Shown here: positions 23,232-32,307 of the stretch, piece after piece
Position numbering within the stretch: position 1 is the first letter of the stretch
Layout: each line of letters opens with the position of its first letter
Origin: DAOTYH01 sp034435015
Lineage (GTDB): Bacteria; Chloroflexota; Anaerolineae; Aggregatilineales; UBA3940
Direction of reading: 5' to 3'
Assembly (NCBI GenBank): GCA_034435015.1
Contig: DAOTYH010000015.1
Coordinates: 1 to 38,672, forward strand
Length of the DNA stretch: 38,672 nt
Notes under the pieces: model-generated
The model's database searches: none
Told to the model about the DNA's origin: nothing
What the model saw: the letters and a program-made list of their open reading frames with translations, nothing else
Translations under genes and position numbers: made by a program

Positions 23232-24176
23232 ATGCTCAGGCTAGAGGATGTATCAAAGGTATACCGGATTGGAACGTTTGGCGGGAAGGCGCTCCATGCT
23301 GTCAACTGCGTCAGCTTTGACATCCCCGATGGGGCAGTGACTTCTCTGATCGGGGAGAGCGGAAGCGGGAAGAGCACGATAGGCAAGATGATCCTCCGCC
23401 TGACCTCGATCAGCTCCGGCAGGATATTCTTTAACGAGGTGGACATCACGACCCTCAAAGGGGATGCCCTCAAAGAGTACTATCGCCGCGTACAGGGCGT
23501 GTTTCAGGACCCCTTCAGTTCTTATAACCCGATCTTCAAGGCCGACCGGATTTTTAAGATCATCAGGGATGAGTTCTTCCCGGACATGAGCCATGCCGAG
23601 TGGCAGGACAAACTGCACGCTTCGCTGGAGTGCGTCGGGCTGAACCCTGCCCATGTCTTGAACAAGTATCCTCACCAGCTCAGCGGCGGACAGCTTCAGC
23701 GCCTGCTGATCGCCCGTGCCCTTCTGCTCGACATCCAGTTTCTCGTGGCAGATGAGATCATCAGCATGCTGGATGCCTCCACCCGCATTGATGTTCTCAA
23801 CCTGCTGGCGGAACTCAAGTCACACGGCCTGTCAATTCTGTTTATCACCCATGACCTCTCGCTGGGCTACTACATCAGTGAAAGGGCAGTCATCCTTTAC
23901 CGCGGTTGTATCGCTGAGATGGGCGCAACCGAGAAGATATTTGGCAGACCGCTTCACCCCTACACCCAGATGCTGATGGCCTCTGTCCCCCGCCTTGACA
24001 GAAAGTGGGACAAGCTGGAGGCAGAGGAACAGACGGAAAATCATCAGCCGCTCAGCGGTTGTGTGTATTACGGCAGGTGCCCGCAGGCAACCAGTGACTG
24101 CACGCGGGGGCGTCCGCCCCTGCTGGAGGTTGATCAGGATCATTTTGTGGCGTGTATTCGCTATACGGAGGGATAG
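23232..24176 (+). CDS. ABC importer ATPase 2 (OppF/DppF type)
   Basis: Second ATPase of the importer, 314 residues. It shows Walker A GESGSGKST, Q-loop VFQDPFSSYNP, signature LSGGQLQR, Walker B FLVADEIISMLD and the switch His in FITHD. It ends in the oligo_HPY region with CVYYGRCP. As in ATPase 1, the usual DEPT is replaced (DEII), so both motor subunits share this drift. It starts four bases after ATPase 1 and is followed by an 80-base gap before the GH94 gene without a terminator. Confidence 0.93.
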   Translation: MLRLEDVSKVYRIGTFGGKALHAVNCVSFDIPDGAVTSLIGESGSGKSTIGKMILRLTSISSGRIFFNEVDITTLKGDALKEYYRRVQGVFQDPFSSYNPIFKADRIFKIIRDEFFPDMSHAEWQDKLHASLECVGLNPAHVLNKYPHQLSGGQLQRLLIARALLLDIQFLVADEIISMLDASTRIDVLNLLAELKSHGLSILFITHDLSLGYYISERAVILYRGCIAEMGATEKIFGRPLHPYTQMLMASVPRLDRKWDKLEAEEQTENHQPLSGCVYYGRCPQATSDCTRGRPPLLEVDQDHFVACIRYTEG

Positions 24177-24256
24177 CGTTTGCCTGAGTGAGTCTGTGTT
24201 TGGCGGCCTGCCCCTGTGTCCGTTAGGCCTCCCATGGCCCCACAGATGGAGAGTTT

Positions 24257-26701
24257 ATGCGCTACGGTTATTTCGACGATAAACGTCGCGAGTACGTGAT
24301 CACACGGCCAGATACTCCCCTCCCTTGGATCAACTACCTGGGGTGCGAGGCCTACTTTGGCATCATCTCCAACACAGCGGGCGGCTACTCCTTCTACCGC
24401 GATGCACGCCTGCGGCGCCTCACCCGCTACCGCTACAACAACGTTCCTCTGGACTGCGGGGGGCGCTATATCTATCTGCGCGATGAGGAGACTGGCATCT
24501 TCTGGTCGCCCTCTTGGCAGCCGGTCTGCCGCAAGGTAGAAGACTACATCTGCCGCCATGGTCTGGGGTACACGATCATCGGCTCAACCTTCAAGGGGGT
24601 TGCCGCCCAGACCCGCTATTTCGTCCCGCTGGGTGAGAACTTGGAAATCTGGCAGTTGACGCTGACCAACCGGCGGCACAAACCGGTCTGCCTCTCGGTT
24701 TTCTCCAGTGTTGAGTTTTGCCTGTGGGATGCCTACGACGACGCCACCAACTTTCAGCGCAACTTCAGTGTGGGCGAGGTCGAGGTGGAAGGACATGTCA
24801 TCTACCACAAGACCGAATACCGCGAGCGGCGCAATCACTTTGCCTTCTTTGCCTGCTCTGAGCAGGTGGAGGGGTTCGACACCCAGCGCGACACCTTTCT
24901 GGGGCCGTATCGGGGCTGGGATAACCCCCTGGCCGTTGAGAATGGCCGCTCCTTCAATTCCATCGCGCACGGCTGGGCGCCGATGGGGTCGCACCATATC
25001 CGCATCACGCTGGAACCCGACAGGCCGCGCCAGATCATCTTTCTGCTCGGCTATCACGAGAACCCTCCCGATCAGAAGTTCGACCCCCCCGGCACCCAGA
25101 CTGTCAACAAGCAGTCGGTCAGGCCGATTATTGACAGATACTTGATCCGCGAAAATGTGGAGGCCGCCTTTGAGGCTCTGTGTGCCTACTGGGACAGCCT
25201 GTTGAATGTGATCCAAGTCGAAACACCCGACATCCACACGAACCGCATGGTCAACATCTGGAATGCCTACCAGTGCATGGTCACGTTCAACATATCCCGC
25301 TCGGCCTCCCTGTTTGAGTCGGGTGTCGGGCGGGGGATGGGTTTCCGTGACTCCAATCAGGACCTGCTGGGGTTCGTGCATATGGTGCCGGAACGCGCCC
25401 GTGAACGCATCCTGGATATTGCCGCCACTCAGATGGAAACCGGCGGGGCCTACCATCAGTACCAGCCCCTGACCAAGCGCGGCAACGATGCTGTGGGCAG
25501 TGGTTTCAATGATGACCCGCTCTGGCTGATCCTGAGTGTGGCGGCCTACCTGAAGGAAACCGGCGACTGGAGCATCCTCGACGAGCTGGTCCAATATGAT
25601 AACCGGCCCGGCAGTGAGACGCCCCTCTACGAACATCTTCAGCGCAGTCTGCGGTATACGCTGGATCGGCTTGGGCCGCACGGTCTGCCGCTGATTGGCC
25701 GTGCCGACTGGAATGACTGTCTGAACCTGAACTGCTTTTCTGCTGAGCCGGGCCAGTCATTTCAGACAACTACCAACAAGGAAGGCAAAGTCGCCGAGTC
25801 GATCTTCATTGCCGCTATGTTTGTGCTGGCCGCCCGTGAGCTGGCAGTCATCGCACAGGAGCGCGGCCTTGAGGAGGAAGCCCGCCGTTACCTCGATGAG
25901 GCCGCCCGAATGGCCTCTGTGGTGTGTGAACACGGCTGGGATGGGGATTGGTTTCTCAGGGCATATGATGACTTTGGCCGGAAAGTCGGCTCGCGTGAGT
26001 GCGAGGAGGGCCGAATCTTCATCGAGCCGCAGGGGTTCTGTGTGCTGGCCGGCATCGGCTTGGAGGACGGCAAGGCCGAGAGGGCGCTGGACGCTGTCAG
26101 AGAGCATCTGGCTACCCCCCACGGCATCGTTCTGCATCAGCCTGCCTATACCCGCTACTATCTCCATCTAGGCGAGATCTCTTCCTACCCGCCGGGCTAT
26201 AAGGAAAACGCGGGCGTTTTCTGCCATACCAACCCGTGGATCATGATCGCCGAGGCGATAGTCGGGCGCGGTGATCGGGCCTATGACTACTACTCCCGTA
26301 TCAACCCCTCCGTGCGGGAGGCCATCAGCGAGGTGCATCGGTGCGAGCCTTACGTTTATGCCCAGATGATCGCCGGGCGGGATGCTCCCACGCATGGAGA
26401 GGCCAAGAACTCCTGGCTGACCGGCACAGCGGCGTGGAACTATGTAGCCGTTACCCAGTGGATTCTGGGGGTTCGGCCTGCCTACCGAGGACTGCAAATC
26501 TCACCTGTGATCCCGCCGGACTGGCCGGGCTTCACCATGAAGCGGGTCTTCCGCGGGACGGCCTACCATATCACGGTGAGGCGTGCCGGCCCGGGCAGCA
26601 CAGTTGCGCTGACGGTGGACGGCCAGCCGGTGGCAGGAAATATCGTGCCTCTGCCGCCTGAGGGGACGACAGAGGTCACGGTCGAAGCTGTCCTGTCCTG
26701 A
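24257..26701 (+). CDS. GH94 cellobiose phosphorylase
   Basis: Cleaves cellobiose with phosphate to alpha-glucose 1-phosphate and glucose (EC 2.4.1.20) in the cytoplasm, saving one ATP per disaccharide. The 814-residue length equals known cellobiose phosphorylases. N-terminal beta-sandwich: MRYGYFDDKRREYVITRPDT and PWINYLG. Catalytic alpha/alpha barrel: GMGFRDSNQDLLG, GRADWNDCLNLN (D487 as likely general acid), a long substrate loop with TTTNKEGKVAESIF, and HTNPWIMIAEA. No signal peptide. The residues fit cellobiose phosphorylase better than cellodextrin or chitobiose phosphorylase, but the acceptor range needs assay. It is the last gene of the importer operon; the next gene is convergent. Confidence 0.95.
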   Translation: MRYGYFDDKRREYVITRPDTPLPWINYLGCEAYFGIISNTAGGYSFYRDARLRRLTRYRYNNVPLDCGGRYIYLRDEETGIFWSPSWQPVCRKVEDYICRHGLGYTIIGSTFKGVAAQTRYFVPLGENLEIWQLTLTNRRHKPVCLSVFSSVEFCLWDAYDDATNFQRNFSVGEVEVEGHVIYHKTEYRERRNHFAFFACSEQVEGFDTQRDTFLGPYRGWDNPLAVENGRSFNSIAHGWAPMGSHHIRITLEPDRPRQIIFLLGYHENPPDQKFDPPGTQTVNKQSVRPIIDRYLIRENVEAAFEALCAYWDSLLNVIQVETPDIHTNRMVNIWNAYQCMVTFNISRSASLFESGVGRGMGFRDSNQDLLGFVHMVPERARERILDIAATQMETGGAYHQYQPLTKRGNDAVGSGFNDDPLWLILSVAAYLKETGDWSILDELVQYDNRPGSETPLYEHLQRSLRYTLDRLGPHGLPLIGRADWNDCLNLNCFSAEPGQSFQTTTNKEGKVAESIFIAAMFVLAARELAVIAQERGLEEEARRYLDEAARMASVVCEHGWDGDWFLRAYDDFGRKVGSRECEEGRIFIEPQGFCVLAGIGLEDGKAERALDAVREHLATPHGIVLHQPAYTRYYLHLGEISSYPPGYKENAGVFCHTNPWIMIAEAIVGRGDRAYDYYSRINPSVREAISEVHRCEPYVYAQMIAGRDAPTHGEAKNSWLTGTAAWNYVAVTQWILGVRPAYRGLQISPVIPPDWPGFTMKRVFRGTAYHITVRRAGPGSTVALTVDGQPVAGNIVPLPPEGTTEVTVEAVLS

Positions 26702-26724
26702 TCGGCCCTGTGCGCATGAGCGGG

Positions 26725-27252
26725 TCAGGGGTGTTCAGCCCACTCCCCTTCGGGCAGTTTCTCGCCTGCCCGGATGGCCGCCTTGAGCCGATTCTCCTCC
26801 GGCGGGATCGGGCATGACCAGTAGGCATTGTAGGCACAGTACGGGTTATAGGCCATGTTGAAGTCCACGAGGAACTTGCCTGACGGAAGCGGCTCAATCT
26901 CCAGATAGCGCCCTCCGCTGTATGTCTCGATGCCGTTGGTCGCATCCATGAACGGCAGGAAGAAACCGCCGGCTCGTCCGGCATAGACTGTCAGGGCGGC
27001 AGGCTGTCCCTCAACCTCAAACTGGATGCGCCCCCAGCGGAGGTATTCGGCCACATCGCCGGTGCTGGTCTGCATGGTGACTTCTTCGTGGCGGTCAAAC
27101 GGCTCTACGTCAAGCTCGAAGCGCAGAGCGGGATTCTCCGGATAGTAGGACAGCCCGTTGAATGTCTCACGCTGTTCGGGCGTCAGCGGAGAATGGACAT
27201 CCTGCTTGAAGAAGAGGTCCTTACTGCGGCGGAACTGTTCAAGAGCGCTCAT
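26725..27252 (-). CDS. DUF1684 protein
   Basis: A 175-residue cytoplasmic protein of a widespread uncharacterised family. The family's conserved blocks are present: FNGLSYYPENPALRF, GDVAEYLRWGRIQFEV, FFLPFMDATNG, ETYSGGRYLEIEPL, VDFNMAYNPYCAYN and CPIPPEENRLKAAIRAGE. No enzymatic function is established for it. It is the last gene of the minus-strand ABC transporter unit, starting 17 bases after the ATPase stop, so co-expression is likely. It may act on, or sense, the transported compound, but nothing in the sequence proves this. Confidence 0.9.
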   Translation of the reverse strand: MSALEQFRRSKDLFFKQDVHSPLTPEQRETFNGLSYYPENPALRFELDVEPFDRHEEVTMQTSTGDVAEYLRWGRIQFEVEGQPAALTVYAGRAGGFFLPFMDATNGIETYSGGRYLEIEPLPSGKFLVDFNMAYNPYCAYNAYWSCPIPPEENRLKAAIRAGEKLPEGEWAEHP

Positions 27253-27269
27253 CAGTCTCCCCCCTTGGC

Positions 27270-28598
27270 TTAACCCTGTGCGATACTGTCTGCTGTTACC
27301 CCGACGCCCGGCTCCAGATAGAAAGTGTCGCTGTCGTCATCATAGACGAGGAGTTCCGTATAACGTCCCCAGTCTATGGCTGTCTCGAGCTGTTGTCTGG
27401 CCACCTCAGCGGGGAACTCCAGCTTCAGCGCTGTCTCGATGACGTTGCCTTTCAATTGATGTCTGTCGGCGGCTCTCAGCATTTCCAGCAGCCATCTGAA
27501 CAGCGGCAGACGGCGGACACGGGTTGCTAGAATCTCCTTGCGGGCTAGAATGCTGGCTTCTGCGAAGGTCTCACCCAGCGCCGTGAGGGTGATGTCACCT
27601 TTGGCGACAGTGGCAAGCCCCATCAGCTCGGCGGCCTCGATCAAGATCAGCAGGTGATCCGAGTCAACCTTCAAATCCTCTGCCAGCCGATAGATGTCAT
27701 CCCGATTGCCGGGTGCTTCGGCGAGGTATTCCAGCAGGCCGGCCAGCTCCCCGATTGGCACGGCGGGCAGGGGGCGGGTACTGCCCGGCTCGCCGGGGGC
27801 CGTGCCCAGCTCGATATGCTCAGGCTGGGTCTGGCCTGCCAGCAGGCCGTACACTTGGTCTATCAGCTCCTCGAACTGAGGGGACTTGCGCTGTCGGGGG
27901 TGCGGCAGAGAGATGGCCAATTCGGCTACCACGCGGCCCGGCCCTTTATCCATCACGACCACCCGGTCGGCCATAAAGACGGCCTCCTCGATGCTGTGGG
28001 TGACCATCAGGATGGCTTTAGTTGGGATACTGCCGCTGACCCATAGTTCCAGCAGTTCGCCGCGTAATGACTCGGCGCTCAGGACATCCAGCGCAGAGAA
28101 CGGCTCATCTAGGCACAGCAGTTCCGGCTCGACGGCCATGGCCCGCGCAAAGCCGACCTTCTGGCGCATCCCGCCTGACAGCTCACGCGGATAGGCCATC
28201 TCAAAGCCGTCCAGCCCCACGCGGTCGAGCAGTTCGATGGCCCGCGCCAGACGCACCTTAGGCGGGATGCCCCGCGCCTTCAGCGCTATCTCAACATTTT
28301 CCAGCACGGTCAGCCATGGGAAGAGCGCGAAGGTCTGGAAGACAATAGTGGCGTAGGGGTTGACGCCCGTCAGCGGCTCGTCGCGGTAGAGGACTAGTCC
28401 CTCTGTCGGGCGTTGCAGGCCGGTGATCACCCTCAACAGGGTACTTTTGCCGCACCCCGACGGCCCCAACAGGGCAACAAACTCTCCCTCATGCAGGGTC
28501 AAGTTGACATCCTGAACAGCGGTGAAGCGCCGCTGGCCAATGCCATAAACTTCGCTGACGTGCTGTAGCTGTAACAGAACGGGTTGTTGTACTGCCAT
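27270..28598 (-). CDS. ABC transporter ATPase with C-terminal AAA-associated domain (nitrate/sulfonate-like)
   Basis: Motor subunit for the double permease next to it. Residues 1-250 form the ATPase: Walker A GPSGCGKST, Q-loop VFQTFALFPWLTV, signature LSGGMRQKV, Walker B LLCLDEPFSALD, His in VTHS. The style is that of nitrate/sulfonate/taurine importers. After a Gly/Pro linker, residues about 285-442 form a helical domain found fused to such ATPases (the AAA-associated C-terminal domain), possibly regulatory. The gene starts 5 bases after the permease stop. No solute-binding protein gene is near, so the substrate and even the direction cannot be settled. Confidence 0.9.
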   Translation of the reverse strand: MAVQQPVLLQLQHVSEVYGIGQRRFTAVQDVNLTLHEGEFVALLGPSGCGKSTLLRVITGLQRPTEGLVLYRDEPLTGVNPYATIVFQTFALFPWLTVLENVEIALKARGIPPKVRLARAIELLDRVGLDGFEMAYPRELSGGMRQKVGFARAMAVEPELLCLDEPFSALDVLSAESLRGELLELWVSGSIPTKAILMVTHSIEEAVFMADRVVVMDKGPGRVVAELAISLPHPRQRKSPQFEELIDQVYGLLAGQTQPEHIELGTAPGEPGSTRPLPAVPIGELAGLLEYLAEAPGNRDDIYRLAEDLKVDSDHLLILIEAAELMGLATVAKGDITLTALGETFAEASILARKEILATRVRRLPLFRWLLEMLRAADRHQLKGNVIETALKLEFPAEVARQQLETAIDWGRYTELLVYDDDSDTFYLEPGVGVTADSIAQG

Positions 28599-28603
28599 CG
28601 TGT

Positions 28604-30328
<1,725 letters not shown>

Positions 30329-30333
30329 TTCAA

Positions 30334-30419
30334 CCCCCAGCCTTGAAGTCTGTGCTCGTGGAACAAGCCCCCGCAGGGGAACAGGGGCAACGCCGTGCCC
30401 TGGGTGAGCAAGCCTGCCT
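30334..30419 (-). other. Structured leader of the ABC/DUF1684 operon
   Basis: Between the -10 box and the permease start the leader can fold at least two hairpins: CCCC-TGC-GGGG near 30370-30380, and CAGGGCA with TGCCCCTG (one bulge) near 30382-30402. I see no match to a riboswitch consensus I know. A regulatory role is open. Confidence 0.35.
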
Positions 30420-30428
30420 ATTATAGCA
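30420..30428 (-). promoter_or_regulatory. Extended -10 promoter for the ABC/DUF1684 operon
   Basis: Minus-strand TGCTATAAT (30428-30420), a perfect extended -10. No consensus -35 at 16-18 bp, as allowed for extended -10 promoters. Confidence 0.6.
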
Positions 30429-30468
30429 CTTTATTGGCGGATCGGGGTTTTCAGACAAGATGGTCCTG

Positions 30469-30477
30469 TGATACAAT
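30469..30477 (+). promoter_or_regulatory. Extended -10 promoter for the PhzF-like gene
   Basis: TGATACAAT, 48 bases before the GTG start, with TTTTCA 18 bp upstream as a poor -35. It is divergent from the ABC operon promoter, 40 bp away. Confidence 0.55.
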
Positions 30478-30525
30478 GAGGGGCAGTTATCGCTTTCTAA
30501 CCAGAATCAAACTGGAGGATAACAG

Positions 30526-31449
30526 GTGCGCCGTTACCGCTTTATCCAGGCTGATGTGTTCACTGAGGTGATCTTTGGCGGCAATCCGGTTGCTGTCTTC
30601 CCGGACGCCGAAGGGCTGAACGACGACGAAATGCAGAAGATCGCCCGTGAGATGAACCTCTCCGAGACGGCTTTCGTTCTGCCGCCCACCGACCCGCGGG
30701 CTGATGTGCAGGTGCGTTTCTTCACGCCGTCCACTGAACTGCCTTTTGCCGGACATCCGACCATTGGGACACACGTCGTTCTGGCCAGCCTCGGACGCTA
30801 TCAGATCACCGGACCGGTAACGCGCGTCTGGCAACAGCTCCGTAACAGCATCCTGCCGGTTGACCTGATCACCGACGGGAGCGGCAGAACCGACCGTGCC
30901 GTGATGACGCAGGAAGAAGCCCGGCACGGCGAGGTCTTTCAAGACAAGGCCAAACTGGCCAAAGCGCTTGGCCTGACGGTGGAAGATATTCACCCTGACC
31001 TGCCGGCACAGGTCTTCTCGACCGGCCTGCCGGGTCTGATTGTCCCGCTGACGTCGCTCAGCGCCATTCAGCGTGTCACGCTCAACGTTGGGCTGTTCAA
31101 CGAAATCTGCCGCTCGATGAGCGTCACCGGCGCCGAGGTGTTCACTCTAGAGACGCTCGATAAAGCTCATCATGCCCACGTGCGGAACTTCGACCCGCTG
31201 GTGGGTATTCTGGAGGACCCCGCTACCGGCAGTATGGCCGGTGCGTTAGGGGCCTATCTGCTGGCCAACAGCGTCTTCCCTTATGAGTTTGACGCCTCAA
31301 CGACTCATATGGTCATTGAGCAGGGCTACGAGATGGGCCGCCCCAGCTTGATCGAGGTAGAGGTGGATATTGTCTCTGGGGTGATTACCGAGGTGAGGGT
31401 AGGCGGGCAGGTTGTGATCGTGATCGAGGGCGAGGTGATCCTGTCCTGA
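30526..31449 (+). CDS. PhzF-family isomerase/epimerase-like protein
   Basis: A 307-residue member of the PhzF superfamily (diaminopimelate-epimerase fold). The start matches the family closely: FIQADVFTEVIFGGNPVAVF, then LSETAFV with the catalytic Glu (E47), FFTPSTELPFAGHPTIGT, and the C-terminal half with DPATGSMAGALGAYL. In Pseudomonas the family isomerises a phenazine precursor, but most bacterial members are outside phenazine clusters and their substrate is unknown; no other phenazine gene is here. The start is a GTG at 30526 with GGAGG seven bases upstream. It converges with the phospholipase-like gene. Confidence 0.92.
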   Translation: MRRYRFIQADVFTEVIFGGNPVAVFPDAEGLNDDEMQKIAREMNLSETAFVLPPTDPRADVQVRFFTPSTELPFAGHPTIGTHVVLASLGRYQITGPVTRVWQQLRNSILPVDLITDGSGRTDRAVMTQEEARHGEVFQDKAKLAKALGLTVEDIHPDLPAQVFSTGLPGLIVPLTSLSAIQRVTLNVGLFNEICRSMSVTGAEVFTLETLDKAHHAHVRNFDPLVGILEDPATGSMAGALGAYLLANSVFPYEFDASTTHMVIEQGYEMGRPSLIEVEVDIVSGVITEVRVGGQVVIVIEGEVILS

Positions 31450-31461
31450 GGGGGATGAGGG

Positions 31462-32232
31462 TCAGCCCTCCTGCCGGCCCAGCAGGTAGGCTGTCACTGC
31501 CTGCTGAGACCGCCGGGTCGTCTCAGCCTCGAAGGCTGTCACCTGCTCCCGCGGGACATGACGATAGACCTCAGCTTCCATCCGCTCCTCTGAGCGGATG
31601 ATTGTTTCCAGCTTTCCTACCGGCATCCCATTCGACAGGGCAAACATGCGGGCCAACGGCCTGATCCCGCCGGTTGAGAGTATGCCGGCCACGTGATCCC
31701 GCCATTGGATCAGGTGCCTGTCCCGGACGAAGGGAAGCCAGCCGCGCGGCTCGGCGCGGACGAGCTGTTCGGCCAGAGCGCCGGACAGGTATCGGCTGGC
31801 TTGATCCTCCAGATACGCCATTAGGAGGCTGTAGGTCCGCCACCGCGGATGGAAGACCCCCCACGACCGGCCCTCGATGAACAGGCTGGGCATGACGATC
31901 ATCTCCACCCACGTCTGATCCATCACCAGATGGGTGATATATCCGGCCACAAAGGCCGCCCTGAGCGAATCGCGGGTTGGTGCGCTGTGCAGTTCAGGCC
32001 AGCGGGCCAGCATGACCGCCTGAGCGGGAGCTTCCCCTTGCGGGGGGATGGCAAAAAAGTGCGTCTCTTCGCGGGCCTGCCTGCTGACGGCACGCACATC
32101 CGGGCTGACAGCTCCCAGCAGGAAGGCTGAACGTGCCTCGCCTTCTGCCGACAGATGAGGGAAGAGATCATTGACGGCAGGCGAGGCCAGCAGGTTGCAG
32201 ACAGCGGCTAGATGAGTCTGTGCGCCGGGCAT
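31462..32232 (-). CDS. Zinc-dependent phospholipase C-like protein
   Basis: A 256-residue protein with the pattern of the bacterial zinc-dependent phospholipase C fold (PF00882-like). Candidate metal ligands are H7 (AQTHLAA), D45 (LGAVSPDV), H58 (THFF) and H101 with D105 (YITHLVMDQTW). No signal peptide is visible, unlike the secreted toxins of this fold, so a cytoplasmic role is likely. Proteins of this kind in environmental bacteria have no assigned substrate. It lies 75 bases behind the large lipoprotein gene on the same strand and may be co-transcribed. Confidence 0.8.
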   Translation of the reverse strand: MPGAQTHLAAVCNLLASPAVNDLFPHLSAEGEARSAFLLGAVSPDVRAVSRQAREETHFFAIPPQGEAPAQAVMLARWPELHSAPTRDSLRAAFVAGYITHLVMDQTWVEMIVMPSLFIEGRSWGVFHPRWRTYSLLMAYLEDQASRYLSGALAEQLVRAEPRGWLPFVRDRHLIQWRDHVAGILSTGGIRPLARMFALSNGMPVGKLETIIRSEERMEAEVYRHVPREQVTAFEAETTRRSQQAVTAYLLGRQEG

Positions 32233-32307
32233 GATCCCTTACATCATCTTGAGGGGAGAGAGACCGGCCCGCCGTGTTTCAGCGTCCATGCGGTTCTGTT
32301 TTCCTCC

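Noticed and set aside
24584..25681. Long minus-strand open frame (365 codons) opposite the GH94 gene
   Set aside because: The plus strand encodes a full, well-conserved cellobiose phosphorylase here; the antisense frame has no ribosome site or recognisable domain and reflects G+C-rich codon use.
27236..27250. AGAGCGCTC at the start of the DUF1684 gene as an operator
   Set aside because: Only 9 of 14 positions match; explained by the first codons (Met-Ser-Ala-Leu).
30526..31449. Phenazine biosynthesis cluster
   Set aside because: Only a PhzF-like gene is present, with no other phz gene; most such homologues are unrelated to phenazines.
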